Shown one piece after another: positions 6,107 to 12,221 of a stretch of DNA of 12,221 bases. Made by a program: the position numbers and the translations under genes. Below the pieces are notes generated by a model. The model did not search any database. It saw only the letters and a program-made list of their open reading frames with translations, and had not been told where the DNA came from. Every line of letters begins with the position of its first letter. The stretch's first letter is position 1. The stretch lies in contig JAIQGB010000250.1 of assembly GCA_020072905.1 (NCBI GenBank), positions 1-12,221 of the forward strand. The letters are read 5' to 3'. Source of the stretch: Terriglobia bacterium (GTDB taxonomy: Bacteria; Acidobacteriota; Terriglobia; UBA7540).

Positions 6107-7440
6107 ATGCGCAAAAAATCCTCAGATTCCAGCGGCTACTCCTTTGCTCACCGCTTGGTCCGCGCGTGGCTGAGCTGGATTCACGGCAAGGTTCGTCTGC
6201 TGCACTCGGAGGCGATGCCCGCCTCCGGCCCGGTCATCCTGGTGGCGAGCGGCCCGGCGGGCCTGCGGCAGGCGCTCCTGCTGGCCACCGCGTTCGAGCG
6301 GCCGGTCAGTTGTCTGGTCGAGGAAGGTCAGCTTGGCGGCTTTCTTGCCGGTCTGGTGGGCCGTAAGCTGGAGATGATTCCTTATGAGCCCTCACACGAA
6401 GGCAGGGTGGCCGGGTTGAAGGCTGCGCGCCAACGGCTCGAGCAAGGAGAAGCCGTGGCAATCCTCTGCGGCGAGGCCACACGCAAGCCAGGGGAGCCCT
6501 CGACGGCGGCGCAGATGGCCGCGGCGCTCGCCCTGGGCGCCACGCCGCGCCTCGCCGGAAAACCCCTGACCTTCCTACCCACCCACATCTTGCTTCCCAT
6601 CGCGCGCTCGCCGCGCCGTCGCCGCACGTGCTGGACGCCGCTTCCTTGCCGGCGGAGCGTGGCCCGGCGACGCGGCAAATCGCCGCGGAACTTGAGACGG
6701 CGCTGGGCGAAAACCCCTTCCGTCTCCCGCCGAAGGATGTGGAGGTTTTCTTGTCCGACCTCGAACAACTCCTACGTTCTGAGCTCGAAGAGGATTGGGC
6801 GGGGCGCGCGGATTGGAAGCAGAAACTCGATGGGTTCGAGATGAGCCGATTTCTCGCCGATTGGCTCGAGCAACTCGGCGCGACGGACCCCGGCCGCCTG
6901 ATCGCGCTGCGCCACGAGCTCGACACGTACCGCGAGGAGCGCCGCCGCTGGTCGCTCCGCCAGGCGGAGGTCGAGGGGGCAGGCGAGTGGTTCCGATCGC
7001 CGCTCGCCCGGGGGTGGTTCTGGTTGGAAAGCGTCATCGGGCTTCCCGTGGCGCTCTACGGCTTGCTCAATCAATTCGCGGCCGGAGCCGTGCTCTTCGC
7101 GAGCGGACTGCTCAAGAAGGAAAGCAAGCGCGATCGCCGAGTCGAGTGGGCCCTGCGGGCCGCGGTGATTCTGGGCTGCTACCTGGCGCAGCTTCTGCTC
7201 TGCGCGCATTGGCTGGGACGCGCCACGGCGGGCTATTACGCCCTCACCCTGCCGGTGAGCGGCGCGTTCCTCTGGCGCTACCGGTGGCTCCTGCGGGCGC
7301 GGACGAGACTGCTGCTGCTGACGATGCGCCTGCCCGCGCGGGCCGCGGCAATCGCCGAGCGGCGACAGAGGTTCATCGCGGAGCTCAACGCCGCGCGCGA
7401 CCGCTACGCCGAAGCGAGTCCCTCAGTTCGGAGTCTGTGA
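6107..7440 (+). pseudogene. PlsC/GPAT-like acyltransferase membrane protein, disrupted by one frameshift
   Basis: Two overlapping frames together make one protein of about 445 residues. The first (from 6107) carries an acyltransferase-like domain: VRLLHSEAMPASGPVILVAS (29-48), LVEEGQLGGF (70-79), LGATPRLAGKPLTFLPTHIL (143-162). Its sense ends near 6600, where it turns into an Arg-rich run (RSPRRRRTCW). The -1 frame continues sensibly as LAAPSPHVLDAASLPAE and runs to 7440 with membrane segments and a basic tail. This order resembles lysophospholipid/glycerol-3-phosphate acyltransferases. The catalytic HX4D is not visible where expected (VASGPAGLR, 46-54), and CGEATRKPG (121-129) stands in place of PEGTRS. 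The enzyme would therefore be inactive or altered even if in frame. GGAGG (6072-6076) is well placed for an in-frame ATC at 6086, but the first ATG is at 6107. One missing base, a sequencing error or recoding are all possible; I see no canonical slippery heptamer. Confidence 0.65.
6628..7440 (+). CDS. Downstream reading frame of the split acyltransferase-like gene (membrane domain)
   Basis: This is the second half of the frameshifted gene, with a possible independent start at a GTG (6628). It has no convincing Shine-Dalgarno sequence, so separate translation is doubtful. Residues 1-125 are charged and helical (RQIAAELETALGENPFRLP, FLADWLEQLG, LDTYREERRRW). Three hydrophobic stretches follow, at about 129-162 (WFWLESVIGLPVALYGLLN), 173-195 and 197-217, then an Arg-rich amphipathic tail. 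P-V-A-L-Y-G-L-L-N resembles the segment after the catalytic domain in two-part lysophospholipid acyltransferases. The stop codon lies within short GAGTCTGT repeats. Confidence 0.55.
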   Translation: MLDAASLPAERGPATRQIAAELETALGENPFRLPPKDVEVFLSDLEQLLRSELEEDWAGRADWKQKLDGFEMSRFLADWLEQLGATDPGRLIALRHELDTYREERRRWSLRQAEVEGAGEWFRSPLARGWFWLESVIGLPVALYGLLNQFAAGAVLFASGLLKKESKRDRRVEWALRAAVILGCYLAQLLLCAHWLGRATAGYYALTLPVSGAFLWRYRWLLRARTRLLLLTMRLPARAAAIAERRQRFIAELNAARDRYAEASPSVRSL

Positions 7441-7461
7441 GTGTCCGAGTCTGTCAGTCTG
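7431..7461 (+). repeat. Degenerate GAGTCTG direct repeats at the gene end
   Basis: GAGTCTGT occurs at 7431-7438 and 7447-7454 with a 16-base period, followed by CAGTCTG (7455-7461) and a looser GAGTCTTAGAGTCCG further on. The repeat covers the stop codon of the acyltransferase-like frame and fills much of the space before the convergent DUF5666-like gene. It may have changed the last residues of the upstream protein. Confidence 0.5.
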
Positions 7462-7523
7462 CTGTTCCAGGAGTCTTAGAGTCCGAAATCAGGAACGGAC
7501 CCTGAGCACGATCACGCGGGGCG

Positions 7524-7886
7524 CTAACGCTTCTCCGCTTCCTTCAGAATCTCGATCTTGTGCGCGATGATTTCGCCGGATTCCTGCAAGTCCCCGTCGA
7601 CGTGAATCGTCTCTCCCACCTGCAAATCCTCGGGGGAGCCGGCGCTTCCGTCCGCACGGGTGATGGCGGTTTTGTCGTCGTAGCTCACGTGGAAGATGAT
7701 GTTCCCTTCGGTGTTCACGGTCAGCTTATTGCCGTCGCGCTTGGTGATCTTGCCCTGGAGAGTGAAATTCATTTCCTGCGGGAGGGAGAGGGCAGCTGTG
7801 AAGGGCAGCGCCTTCGGCGGCGTTACCGGCCGGGCGAGCCCGGCCACGAGAGCGGCCACGGTCAACAGAATTCCCCGCACCATCAT
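7524..7886 (-). CDS. Small exported DUF5666-like protein
   Basis: The 120-residue product has a hydrophobic N-terminus (MMVRGILLTVAALVAGLA) that should direct export. A single beta-rich domain follows: LQGKITKRDGNKLTVNTEG (43-61), TAITRADGS (73-81), DLQVGETIHVDGDL (87-100) and EIIAHKIEIL (105-114). Strands of the form G-x-I...L-T-V..., then V-G-x-x-V/I-x-V-D-G, then I-x-A-x-K-I, fit the OB-fold-like DUF5666 family, usually periplasmic and of unknown function. The ATG at 7886 has GGAG six bases upstream. Its first A is also the last base of the stop codon of a 10-codon leader ORF (TGATG), so translation is probably coupled. It is convergent with the acyltransferase-like gene. Confidence 0.75.
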   Translation of the reverse strand: MMVRGILLTVAALVAGLARPVTPPKALPFTAALSLPQEMNFTLQGKITKRDGNKLTVNTEGNIIFHVSYDDKTAITRADGSAGSPEDLQVGETIHVDGDLQESGEIIAHKIEILKEAEKR

Positions 7887-7918
7887 CAGCGTCTCCGCAG
7901 GAAATGCTTCGAAACCAT
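7886..7918 (-). CDS. 10-codon leader ORF with very strong ribosome binding site
   Basis: ATG at 7918 begins the frame MVSKHFLRRR, which ends in TGA at 7886-7888. The purine-rich GGGAGGAG (7923-7930) lies five bases before the ATG and is the strongest Shine-Dalgarno sequence in this region, better than that of the gene it precedes. The stop codon overlaps the DUF5666-like start codon as TGATG. It could be a regulatory leader peptide whose translation loads ribosomes onto the next gene. It could also be the original N-terminus of that gene, displaced by a small indel; the basic HFLRRR would fit a signal peptide n-region. Confidence 0.5.
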   Translation of the reverse strand: MVSKHFLRRR

Positions 7919-8261
7919 CTTACTCCTCCCTTGGCACGGAGGGAAATCCTTCTAAGGCTTGGTAGTGGTCCGTTTCCGGTTTGGCGACAAACGGGGAATT
8001 GTGGACCCCCAGTCGACACTGCGGCGTCACTCGCGGGTAATCGTATAAACTTCGTCTAAGTTCGCTGATCGCTTCAAACTGGCTTCAGGAGCTGGTTCGC
8101 GCGCGTTATGCCATGGATCACAGGCGCGGAATTCAGTCGTCAACTGACATTTACACTGGTACCGTTTTCGGGGGGGCAGGTTACGGGGAGTTCACCGATC
8201 TCATGGTTCTGGCAAGTTAATGCGGTGCGGACGGCTGCTTGCCTTTGTCGTTGCGTGTCGA
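7887..8261. other. Intergenic region with leader ORF and repeat motifs, no larger gene seen
   Basis: Apart from the leader ORF at the left, I find no credible gene here. A hairpin CCTCC (7925-7929) with GGAGG (7938-7942) could hide the leader's ribosome binding site on the minus-strand transcript. Two related motifs lie at 7966-7988 and near 8157-8180. Frames crossing the region lack domain-like sequence. Confidence 0.55.
7966..7988 (+). repeat. Dispersed TGGTCCGT...GGCGAC motif, copy 2
   Basis: This copy starts TGGTCCGTTTCCGG and ends TTTGGCGAC, matching 2601-2623 at 18 of 23 positions. A weaker relative, TGGTACCGTTTTCGG followed by a G run, begins at 8157 in the same direction. CCGTTT (7971-7976 region) and AAACGG just after the motif form an inverted repeat. 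Repeated ends of this kind are seen at insertion-sequence termini, so an element scar is possible; the element itself is not present. Confidence 0.4.
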
Positions 8262-9542
8262 TCATGCCGTGACCCTCTTCCCCGCCAAAAATATTTCTTC
8301 ACCCAGGAGTTTCCTTGTGCTTTCCAGCAGCTCTCGGATCGGAGCCTGAACCAACCTTTCGATGTTTCCCGCTCGAATGACCTCGAAGGTGTCGAGAACG
8401 GTGCGTGGCCACTTGCCTGCTGCGGCGGCAGAAAGAAGTTTAGGCCTGCCCCCCACCATCACCACCTCCAGATCTCTTGTGGTCATTGCTGATAGTTTCG
8501 CGCAGGGCTTATCACCGGTATCCAAAACAGCCAGAAAGTCAGCCGGGCCACCCAATCGTATCGCTCCCTCGCCGTTCCTCAATCGCAACACTCGTGCGGC
8601 GGAATCCGTAACCAAGGAATAGATCTGTTTCGGATCGAGGCGGGCCTGATCACGGGCGGATCGAATCTCATCCAAGAGATCGCCCTTTCCAGTCAACACG
8701 GAATCACTTCCGAGCGCCACCTTCATATGTTGTGTAATTTCCCGGTCGTCCAGAGTTCTCCCCAAGGTAAAAACATTGGAGGTTGGGCACCAGACGAGCC
8801 CTGCCCCGCGTTCCTCGAGCAGAAGATGCCCCGCTTTGTCCAAGCCAACTCCATGCACGACCACAGTGTTTGAGCCAAGAGCCTTCATATTGTCCAGTCG
8901 AAAGATCTCCTCCTTGCTCCGTTGGTCCGTCCCCTCGGCCAGGTGAATAATGAAGGGACTACCCGGCGGCGTGGAAAGGAAGGCCTTTCGAACGTCCCCA
9001 CCGAAGGCGAGTGAGTGCGCCCAGCCGTATCGGTCTACAACACGAATGGGGAACGCCCCGAGGAGTGAGCGCGGGATGGCCGCATTGTGATGGCAAACCG
9101 TCGTGACGCCGGAGAGCAAATTCTTGAGGGCTCCCCACCAGTAGCGAATTGGCTTGGGCACCTGCAAATGCTCGCGGACGGGTGGTCTTTGAGGTTGGTA
9201 CACATCCTTCGCCCAGTCCTCGAAATTGAGGTACGGCCCCCGGCCAAGCCTGGGGAAGAGATTGAATTCCAAATGATCGTGCGCGTTAATGAGCCCGGGG
9301 AGCAGCAAATAGCCGGACAGATCGATGGCGCACAAAGCCTCAGGCAAACGAGCGGATGAATAATTCCCGGCGGCCGGGCGCACCGTCTTGATCGCCGCGA
9401 TGCGTCCATTGCAAATCTCAACCTCAGCCTTGACGGCCGAGTCGGCATCAAGCGCCACGCGAGCGCCGACAAGCCTGCACGACGTCAACTGCCGCGCCCC
9501 TGCGGGCTCGGCCGGATTTTCCACAAAGGTTGACTCGCTCAT
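8262..9542 (-). CDS. Metal-dependent amidohydrolase (cytosine deaminase / chlorohydrolase-like)
   Basis: The 426-residue enzyme has the amidohydrolase barrel metal ligands: HxH in INAHDHLEF (85-93), His200 in HLAEG (200-204), His230 in VVHGVGL and Asp280 in GSDS (278-281). The flanking beta-sandwich is also present: an N-terminal half with NGRIAAI (45-51) and a C-terminal half with GGPADFLAVLD (331-341) and VMVGGRPKLL (361-370). This fits the subgroup holding cytosine, S-adenosylhomocysteine and guanine deaminases and triazine chlorohydrolases, usually one metal, acting in the cytosol. The substrate cannot be told. The start is the ATG at 9542, whose ATGA overlaps the TGA of the upstream methyltransferase; a start at 9566 would overlap it further. 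It is last in the visible operon. Its substrate is probably the methylated product of the pathway or a by-product such as S-adenosylhomocysteine. Confidence 0.87.
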   Translation of the reverse strand: MSESTFVENPAEPAGARQLTSCRLVGARVALDADSAVKAEVEICNGRIAAIKTVRPAAGNYSSARLPEALCAIDLSGYLLLPGLINAHDHLEFNLFPRLGRGPYLNFEDWAKDVYQPQRPPVREHLQVPKPIRYWWGALKNLLSGVTTVCHHNAAIPRSLLGAFPIRVVDRYGWAHSLAFGGDVRKAFLSTPPGSPFIIHLAEGTDQRSKEEIFRLDNMKALGSNTVVVHGVGLDKAGHLLLEERGAGLVWCPTSNVFTLGRTLDDREITQHMKVALGSDSVLTGKGDLLDEIRSARDQARLDPKQIYSLVTDSAARVLRLRNGEGAIRLGGPADFLAVLDTGDKPCAKLSAMTTRDLEVVMVGGRPKLLSAAAAGKWPRTVLDTFEVIRAGNIERLVQAPIRELLESTRKLLGEEIFLAGKRVTA

Positions 9543-10282
9543 TTCTTCTCGCTGGGATCGCAGCATCTGCCTGCGAATTGAAAATCCAGTATGAATATGG
9601 CAGGCACTCCTCGGATGGAATCGAACATGGAGAGCTTCCCCGCTCGTTCGAAGATGATTCGCTCGGGTTCATCAATGTGAGGTTCCATCTTTTGCATAAG
9701 AGCGAAGCCTGACTGCTCAAACGCTTTGCCTATGGTTCCCATGGAATAGGCGAAGCTGGCGATTTCAATAGCCCGACCTCCCCAGTGGAAAGAGCGCTTC
9801 CAGCCGCGACGGTGTCCCTCGGGGTGAACATCTGAAACAAGTACGTGGGCGCCTGGCCGTGAGATTCTGGCGAACTCACTCGCAAGTGCGGCAAGGTCGG
9901 GAATGTAACTGACGGCGAATGAACACAGGCTCATGTGGATGGATGTGCTGGGTAGCGGAAGCGTGAGACAATCTGCGCGTACCAACGCTCCCGCAAGGGC
10001 CGGCTTGGCGAATGCGACTTGCAACATTTCTTGGGAAATGTCGACACCGACACCATAACCCGCCCCTCGAGAGAGTAGCCGCGCCAGCCAGCGCCCCGTT
10101 CCGCAAGCTACATCCAGAACAAACTTGTCCGTTAACTCCGGGAGGAGCGGCTCCATCGCGCGCTCTTCCAGCGCCAGCAAAGGATTGGTCCCGTCGTCGT
10201 AGGTTTCCGCCCAGAGCGCGTGCGCCTGCATAGCCGGCAAGGGGCCGGCGGCGGACCACTCAGGTTCCAAGCCCGAATTCAT
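9539..10282 (-). CDS. Class I SAM-dependent methyltransferase (Methyltransf_11 type)
   Basis: The 247-residue enzyme carries the SAM-binding motif I VLDVACGTGRW (55-65), the acidic residue after the second strand in GVGVDIS (78-83), the post-II segment ALVRADCLTLPLP (99-111) and a motif near SRPGAHVLVSDVHPEG (141-156). It should transfer a methyl group from SAM to a small molecule; the acceptor is unknown. The N-terminal HALWAETYDDGTNP is typical of small-molecule methyltransferases. GGAG (10288-10291) five bases before the ATG sits inside the radical SAM gene, and ATGA at 10279-10282 joins the two genes. At its other end its TGA overlaps the amidohydrolase start. The last residues are encoded right up to that overlap. 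Confidence 0.9.
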   Translation of the reverse strand: MNSGLEPEWSAAGPLPAMQAHALWAETYDDGTNPLLALEERAMEPLLPELTDKFVLDVACGTGRWLARLLSRGAGYGVGVDISQEMLQVAFAKPALAGALVRADCLTLPLPSTSIHMSLCSFAVSYIPDLAALASEFARISRPGAHVLVSDVHPEGHRRGWKRSFHWGGRAIEIASFAYSMGTIGKAFEQSGFALMQKMEPHIDEPERIIFERAGKLSMFDSIRGVPAIFILDFQFAGRCCDPSEKK

Positions 10283-11742
10283 AAACTCTCCACTTTGGGC
10301 TTACGCAAGTTGATGAATCTCTGCGCCCATTCCAATTCCCTGGGCCAGCCGTAAAATTCCAAACCATAACGCCACGCGCTCAAGCTCTTCAGCAGGTAGC
10401 GCCCCCACTCCGGCAAGCGGATGTCCTGCACGGTGGGCCAACGCGACGCCACGATGAGTTCAAAGTTGTCGATGAGCCGCTTGGTGGAGGTTCGCAGCCA
10501 AGGTGAAACCGGGTCCTGGCGGGTCGTGAAGTTGTACCAGTGCTCGGTGGCCCATTCCTCGACGGTCTGCGGGAAGGGGACCTGACCGTCGATGTTTCCG
10601 TACATGCCGGTTCGCTGAGGCACCGGAATGTAGTGCTGAAGGATGATTTCCGAATCGGGATTGATCTTCTTGATCCAGCGAATGAACCGCAGGCACTCGC
10701 GCGTATCGCGCTCCGGATCATGCGGGTTGCCGACCACGAAGGAGAATTCCGGAATGATTCCAAAGCTCCGAATCCGGCGCGCCAGCTCCAGGGTTTGCTC
10801 CGTCTTGAGTCCTTTGTTCATTTCACGCAGGACCCAATCGGACCCGGACTCGGCGCCAAAAAAGATCATCGTACAGCCGGAAGCCCTAATGGCCGCCAGA
10901 GCTTTGTCCGAGTAGCTGAGGAGGATGTCAATCCGCGCCTCGCACCACCAACGAAGCTTAAGAGGGGTGATCCGCTCCGCCAACTCGACCGCGTGGTCTT
11001 CGCGAAGGAAGAAATTGTTGTCGTAAAACTGAATCGCATCAACGTCGTAGTTGTCCACCAGATGACGCAGAACCGATTCGGTCCGGGCGGGCGATTCCAT
11101 CTTTTCGCGGCTACCGTAAGCCGTGATGACCCCACAGAAATTGCACGCGTAGGGGCAACCCACGCTCGCTTGATGGACCGCGGTCCGGCGCCCCAGGAAG
11201 GTGGGCAGGATGTACTTTTCGGTCTGCAACCGGTGGTAGGGCAAGGTCGGAAAAGCGTCCGGGCTCTTCATCATTCGCTCGGGATTGTTTCGATGGGTTC
11301 CTTTTTCATCCTTATAGGAGAGGCCGCGAATGGCGTCGAAGGCTCGCTGACCTCGCAGAGCCTGCAACAGTTCAATAAACGTTTCTTCGCCCTGCCCACG
11401 AACTGCGAAGTCGACGTAAGGTGCGTTGAGCGTGGCCAGAGTGTAGATGGAGGGGAAATAACCGCCCCAAACGATCGGCACATCGGGAAAGCCGCGGCGA
11501 ATTTCCCGGCAGGTCTCCATCGCGGCCACCATCTGCGGCCCGGGCATCACCGAAACAGCGAGGAGTTCGACGGGATGTGCCGCGATGAGGCCGGCAATGG
11601 TCTTCGCTGGGTCAGGGTCCACGTTCCCATCGACAATCACATACTCCTCGCGGCCTTCGAGCAGGGCGGCCAGTGACAGAACGGCGAGCGGAAACCGCCG
11701 GCTGCGCGGCTTGGTCGATTTGGGATGGAAAAGGATGATCAC
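10279..11742 (-). CDS. B12-binding-type radical SAM enzyme
   Basis: From a GTG start the product is 487 residues. The N-terminal part (about 1-150) is a Rossmann-like cobalamin-binding domain, with FPLAVLSLAALLEG, YVIVDGN (34-40), VIVWGGYFPS near 89-98 and VRGQGEE (114-120). The radical SAM barrel follows, with the cluster motif CPYACNFC (Cys196, Cys200, Cys203), YDNNFF (240-245) and FGAESGSD (295-302). A C-terminal tail of about 80 residues is rich in Trp and Arg. No DxHxxG histidine is apparent, as in many base-off members. Such enzymes often methylate unactivated carbons or rearrange natural-product or lipid precursors. A longer frame begins at 11829, but it would overlap the upstream methyltransferase by 85 bases. 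GTG at 11742 is two bases after that gene's TAG (11745-11747), with GGTGA about seven bases upstream, so I prefer it. Confidence 0.88.
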   Translation of the reverse strand: MIILFHPKSTKPRSRRFPLAVLSLAALLEGREEYVIVDGNVDPDPAKTIAGLIAAHPVELLAVSVMPGPQMVAAMETCREIRRGFPDVPIVWGGYFPSIYTLATLNAPYVDFAVRGQGEETFIELLQALRGQRAFDAIRGLSYKDEKGTHRNNPERMMKSPDAFPTLPYHRLQTEKYILPTFLGRRTAVHQASVGCPYACNFCGVITAYGSREKMESPARTESVLRHLVDNYDVDAIQFYDNNFFLREDHAVELAERITPLKLRWWCEARIDILLSYSDKALAAIRASGCTMIFFGAESGSDWVLREMNKGLKTEQTLELARRIRSFGIIPEFSFVVGNPHDPERDTRECLRFIRWIKKINPDSEIILQHYIPVPQRTGMYGNIDGQVPFPQTVEEWATEHWYNFTTRQDPVSPWLRTSTKRLIDNFELIVASRWPTVQDIRLPEWGRYLLKSLSAWRYGLEFYGWPRELEWAQRFINLRKPKVESL

Positions 11743-11744
11743 GC

Positions 11745-12221
11745 CTACGTCACCATCCCCCAGGCGATCAAGAATTTTGCGGGCTCGCGACTGCCCAAAA
11801 CTCGAGCGCGCCACGGCCTCATCGCCCAACCCAGTCCATACCAGGGTTCACGAAATTCCCAGCGAATGCCGTGCAGCTTCCCCAGGTTTTCCAGAGTGTC
11901 TCTCGTCAAAAACTCCCGGCTCGCAATACTGTCCGACCTGAATCCAAACCTCTTTTGGAATTGCGCGTGTTTTTCTTGCACCATAGTGCGCCCGCTGCTC
12001 TCGGAGCTGTAGAACGGTGAGTCGATAATCAGCACGTGGCCGGGCCGGCGAAGGCAGCGGAGAGTTTCCTGGAAAGTTTGGCTGTAATTTTCCGAGTAGT
12101 GGATGGACGCATTGAAGGCGACCAGGTCAAACTGTGCGGGGGCGAACGGCAAGCAATCCATCTCCGCCTGAAAGCGCGGAAACCGCCAGCGAAGGAACGC
12201 TAGGTAATGGCGCGCGGCGCT
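11745..12221 (-). CDS. SAM-dependent methyltransferase, partial (C-terminal part, continues past right edge)
   Basis: The frame is open to the window edge and gives the last 158 residues. MDCLPFAPAQFDLVAFNASIHY (from 21), then LRCLRRPGHVLIIDSPFY (54-71), match the motif II/III region of a class I methyltransferase: an acidic LPF turn, FDLV and a strand ending in IIDSP. The glycine-rich SAM loop should lie further upstream, outside the window. An internal ATG at 12161 is not the true start. A small-molecule substrate is likely but not known. The stop TAG at 11745-11747 is two bases before the GTG of the radical SAM gene, so the operon continues upstream. Confidence 0.8.
   Translation of the reverse strand, partial: SAARHYLAFLRWRFPRFQAEMDCLPFAPAQFDLVAFNASIHYSENYSQTFQETLRCLRRPGHVLIIDSPFYSSESSGRTMVQEKHAQFQKRFGFRSDSIASREFLTRDTLENLGKLHGIRWEFREPWYGLGWAMRPWRARVLGSREPAKFLIAWGMVT

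Noticed and set aside
7726..8019. 97-codon minus-strand frame over the DUF5666-like gene start
   Set aside because: It passes through the repeat motif and the signal-peptide region out of frame, with no recognisable sequence.
10540..11676. Plus-strand open frame of 378 codons opposite the radical SAM gene
   Set aside because: It has no domain-like sequence, and the opposite strand has cluster cysteines and coupled gene junctions.
11743..11829. Longer N-terminus for the radical SAM enzyme
   Set aside because: It would overlap the upstream methyltransferase by 85 bases, and the extra residues are not part of the cobalamin domain.

Overview
The window is GC-rich bacterial DNA, most likely from an Acidobacteriota-type genome. 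This is inferred from a fused E1 alpha/beta dehydrogenase, a small DUF5666-like secreted protein, an RHS tip module and GC-rich palindromic repeats. No rRNA, tRNA or other taxonomic marker is present, so the assignment is tentative. I saw no CRISPR array and no transposase gene.

Left part (1-3917): the remains of an RHS/YD-repeat protein run off the left edge and are cut at the 5' side near 312. A strong sigma70-type promoter (386-414) drives a complete gene for a fused 2-oxo acid dehydrogenase E1 (486-2600). A 348-base gap with hairpins and alternating TGTGA half-sites leads to a secreted parallel beta-helix protein (2949-3917).

Middle part (3918-8261): on the minus strand, an alpha/beta hydrolase (4268-4927) is followed by a 51-residue six-cysteine zinc-ribbon protein (4062-4217). 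On the plus strand, a membrane-anchored SH3-type protein (5102-6061) is followed by an acyltransferase-like membrane protein broken by one frameshift near 6600 (6107-7440). Both plus-strand genes have a good Shine-Dalgarno sequence spaced for an in-frame ATC codon where ATG would be expected. Convergent to them is a small exported DUF5666-like protein (7524-7886), preceded by a 10-codon leader ORF with a very strong, possibly hairpin-masked ribosome binding site. A 23-base motif beginning TGGTCCGT occurs just after the E1 stop codon and again at 7966, with a weaker match at 8157; it may mark mobile-element scars.

Right part (8262-12221): a minus-strand operon of at least four genes, tightly coupled and continuing past the right edge. 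In order of transcription they are a SAM methyltransferase (partial), a B12-binding-type radical SAM enzyme, a second SAM methyltransferase and a metal-dependent amidohydrolase. The junctions are TAG-GC-GTG, ATGA and ATGA. This looks like a small biosynthetic or modification pathway whose product I cannot name, and it is the best candidate here for an undescribed system.
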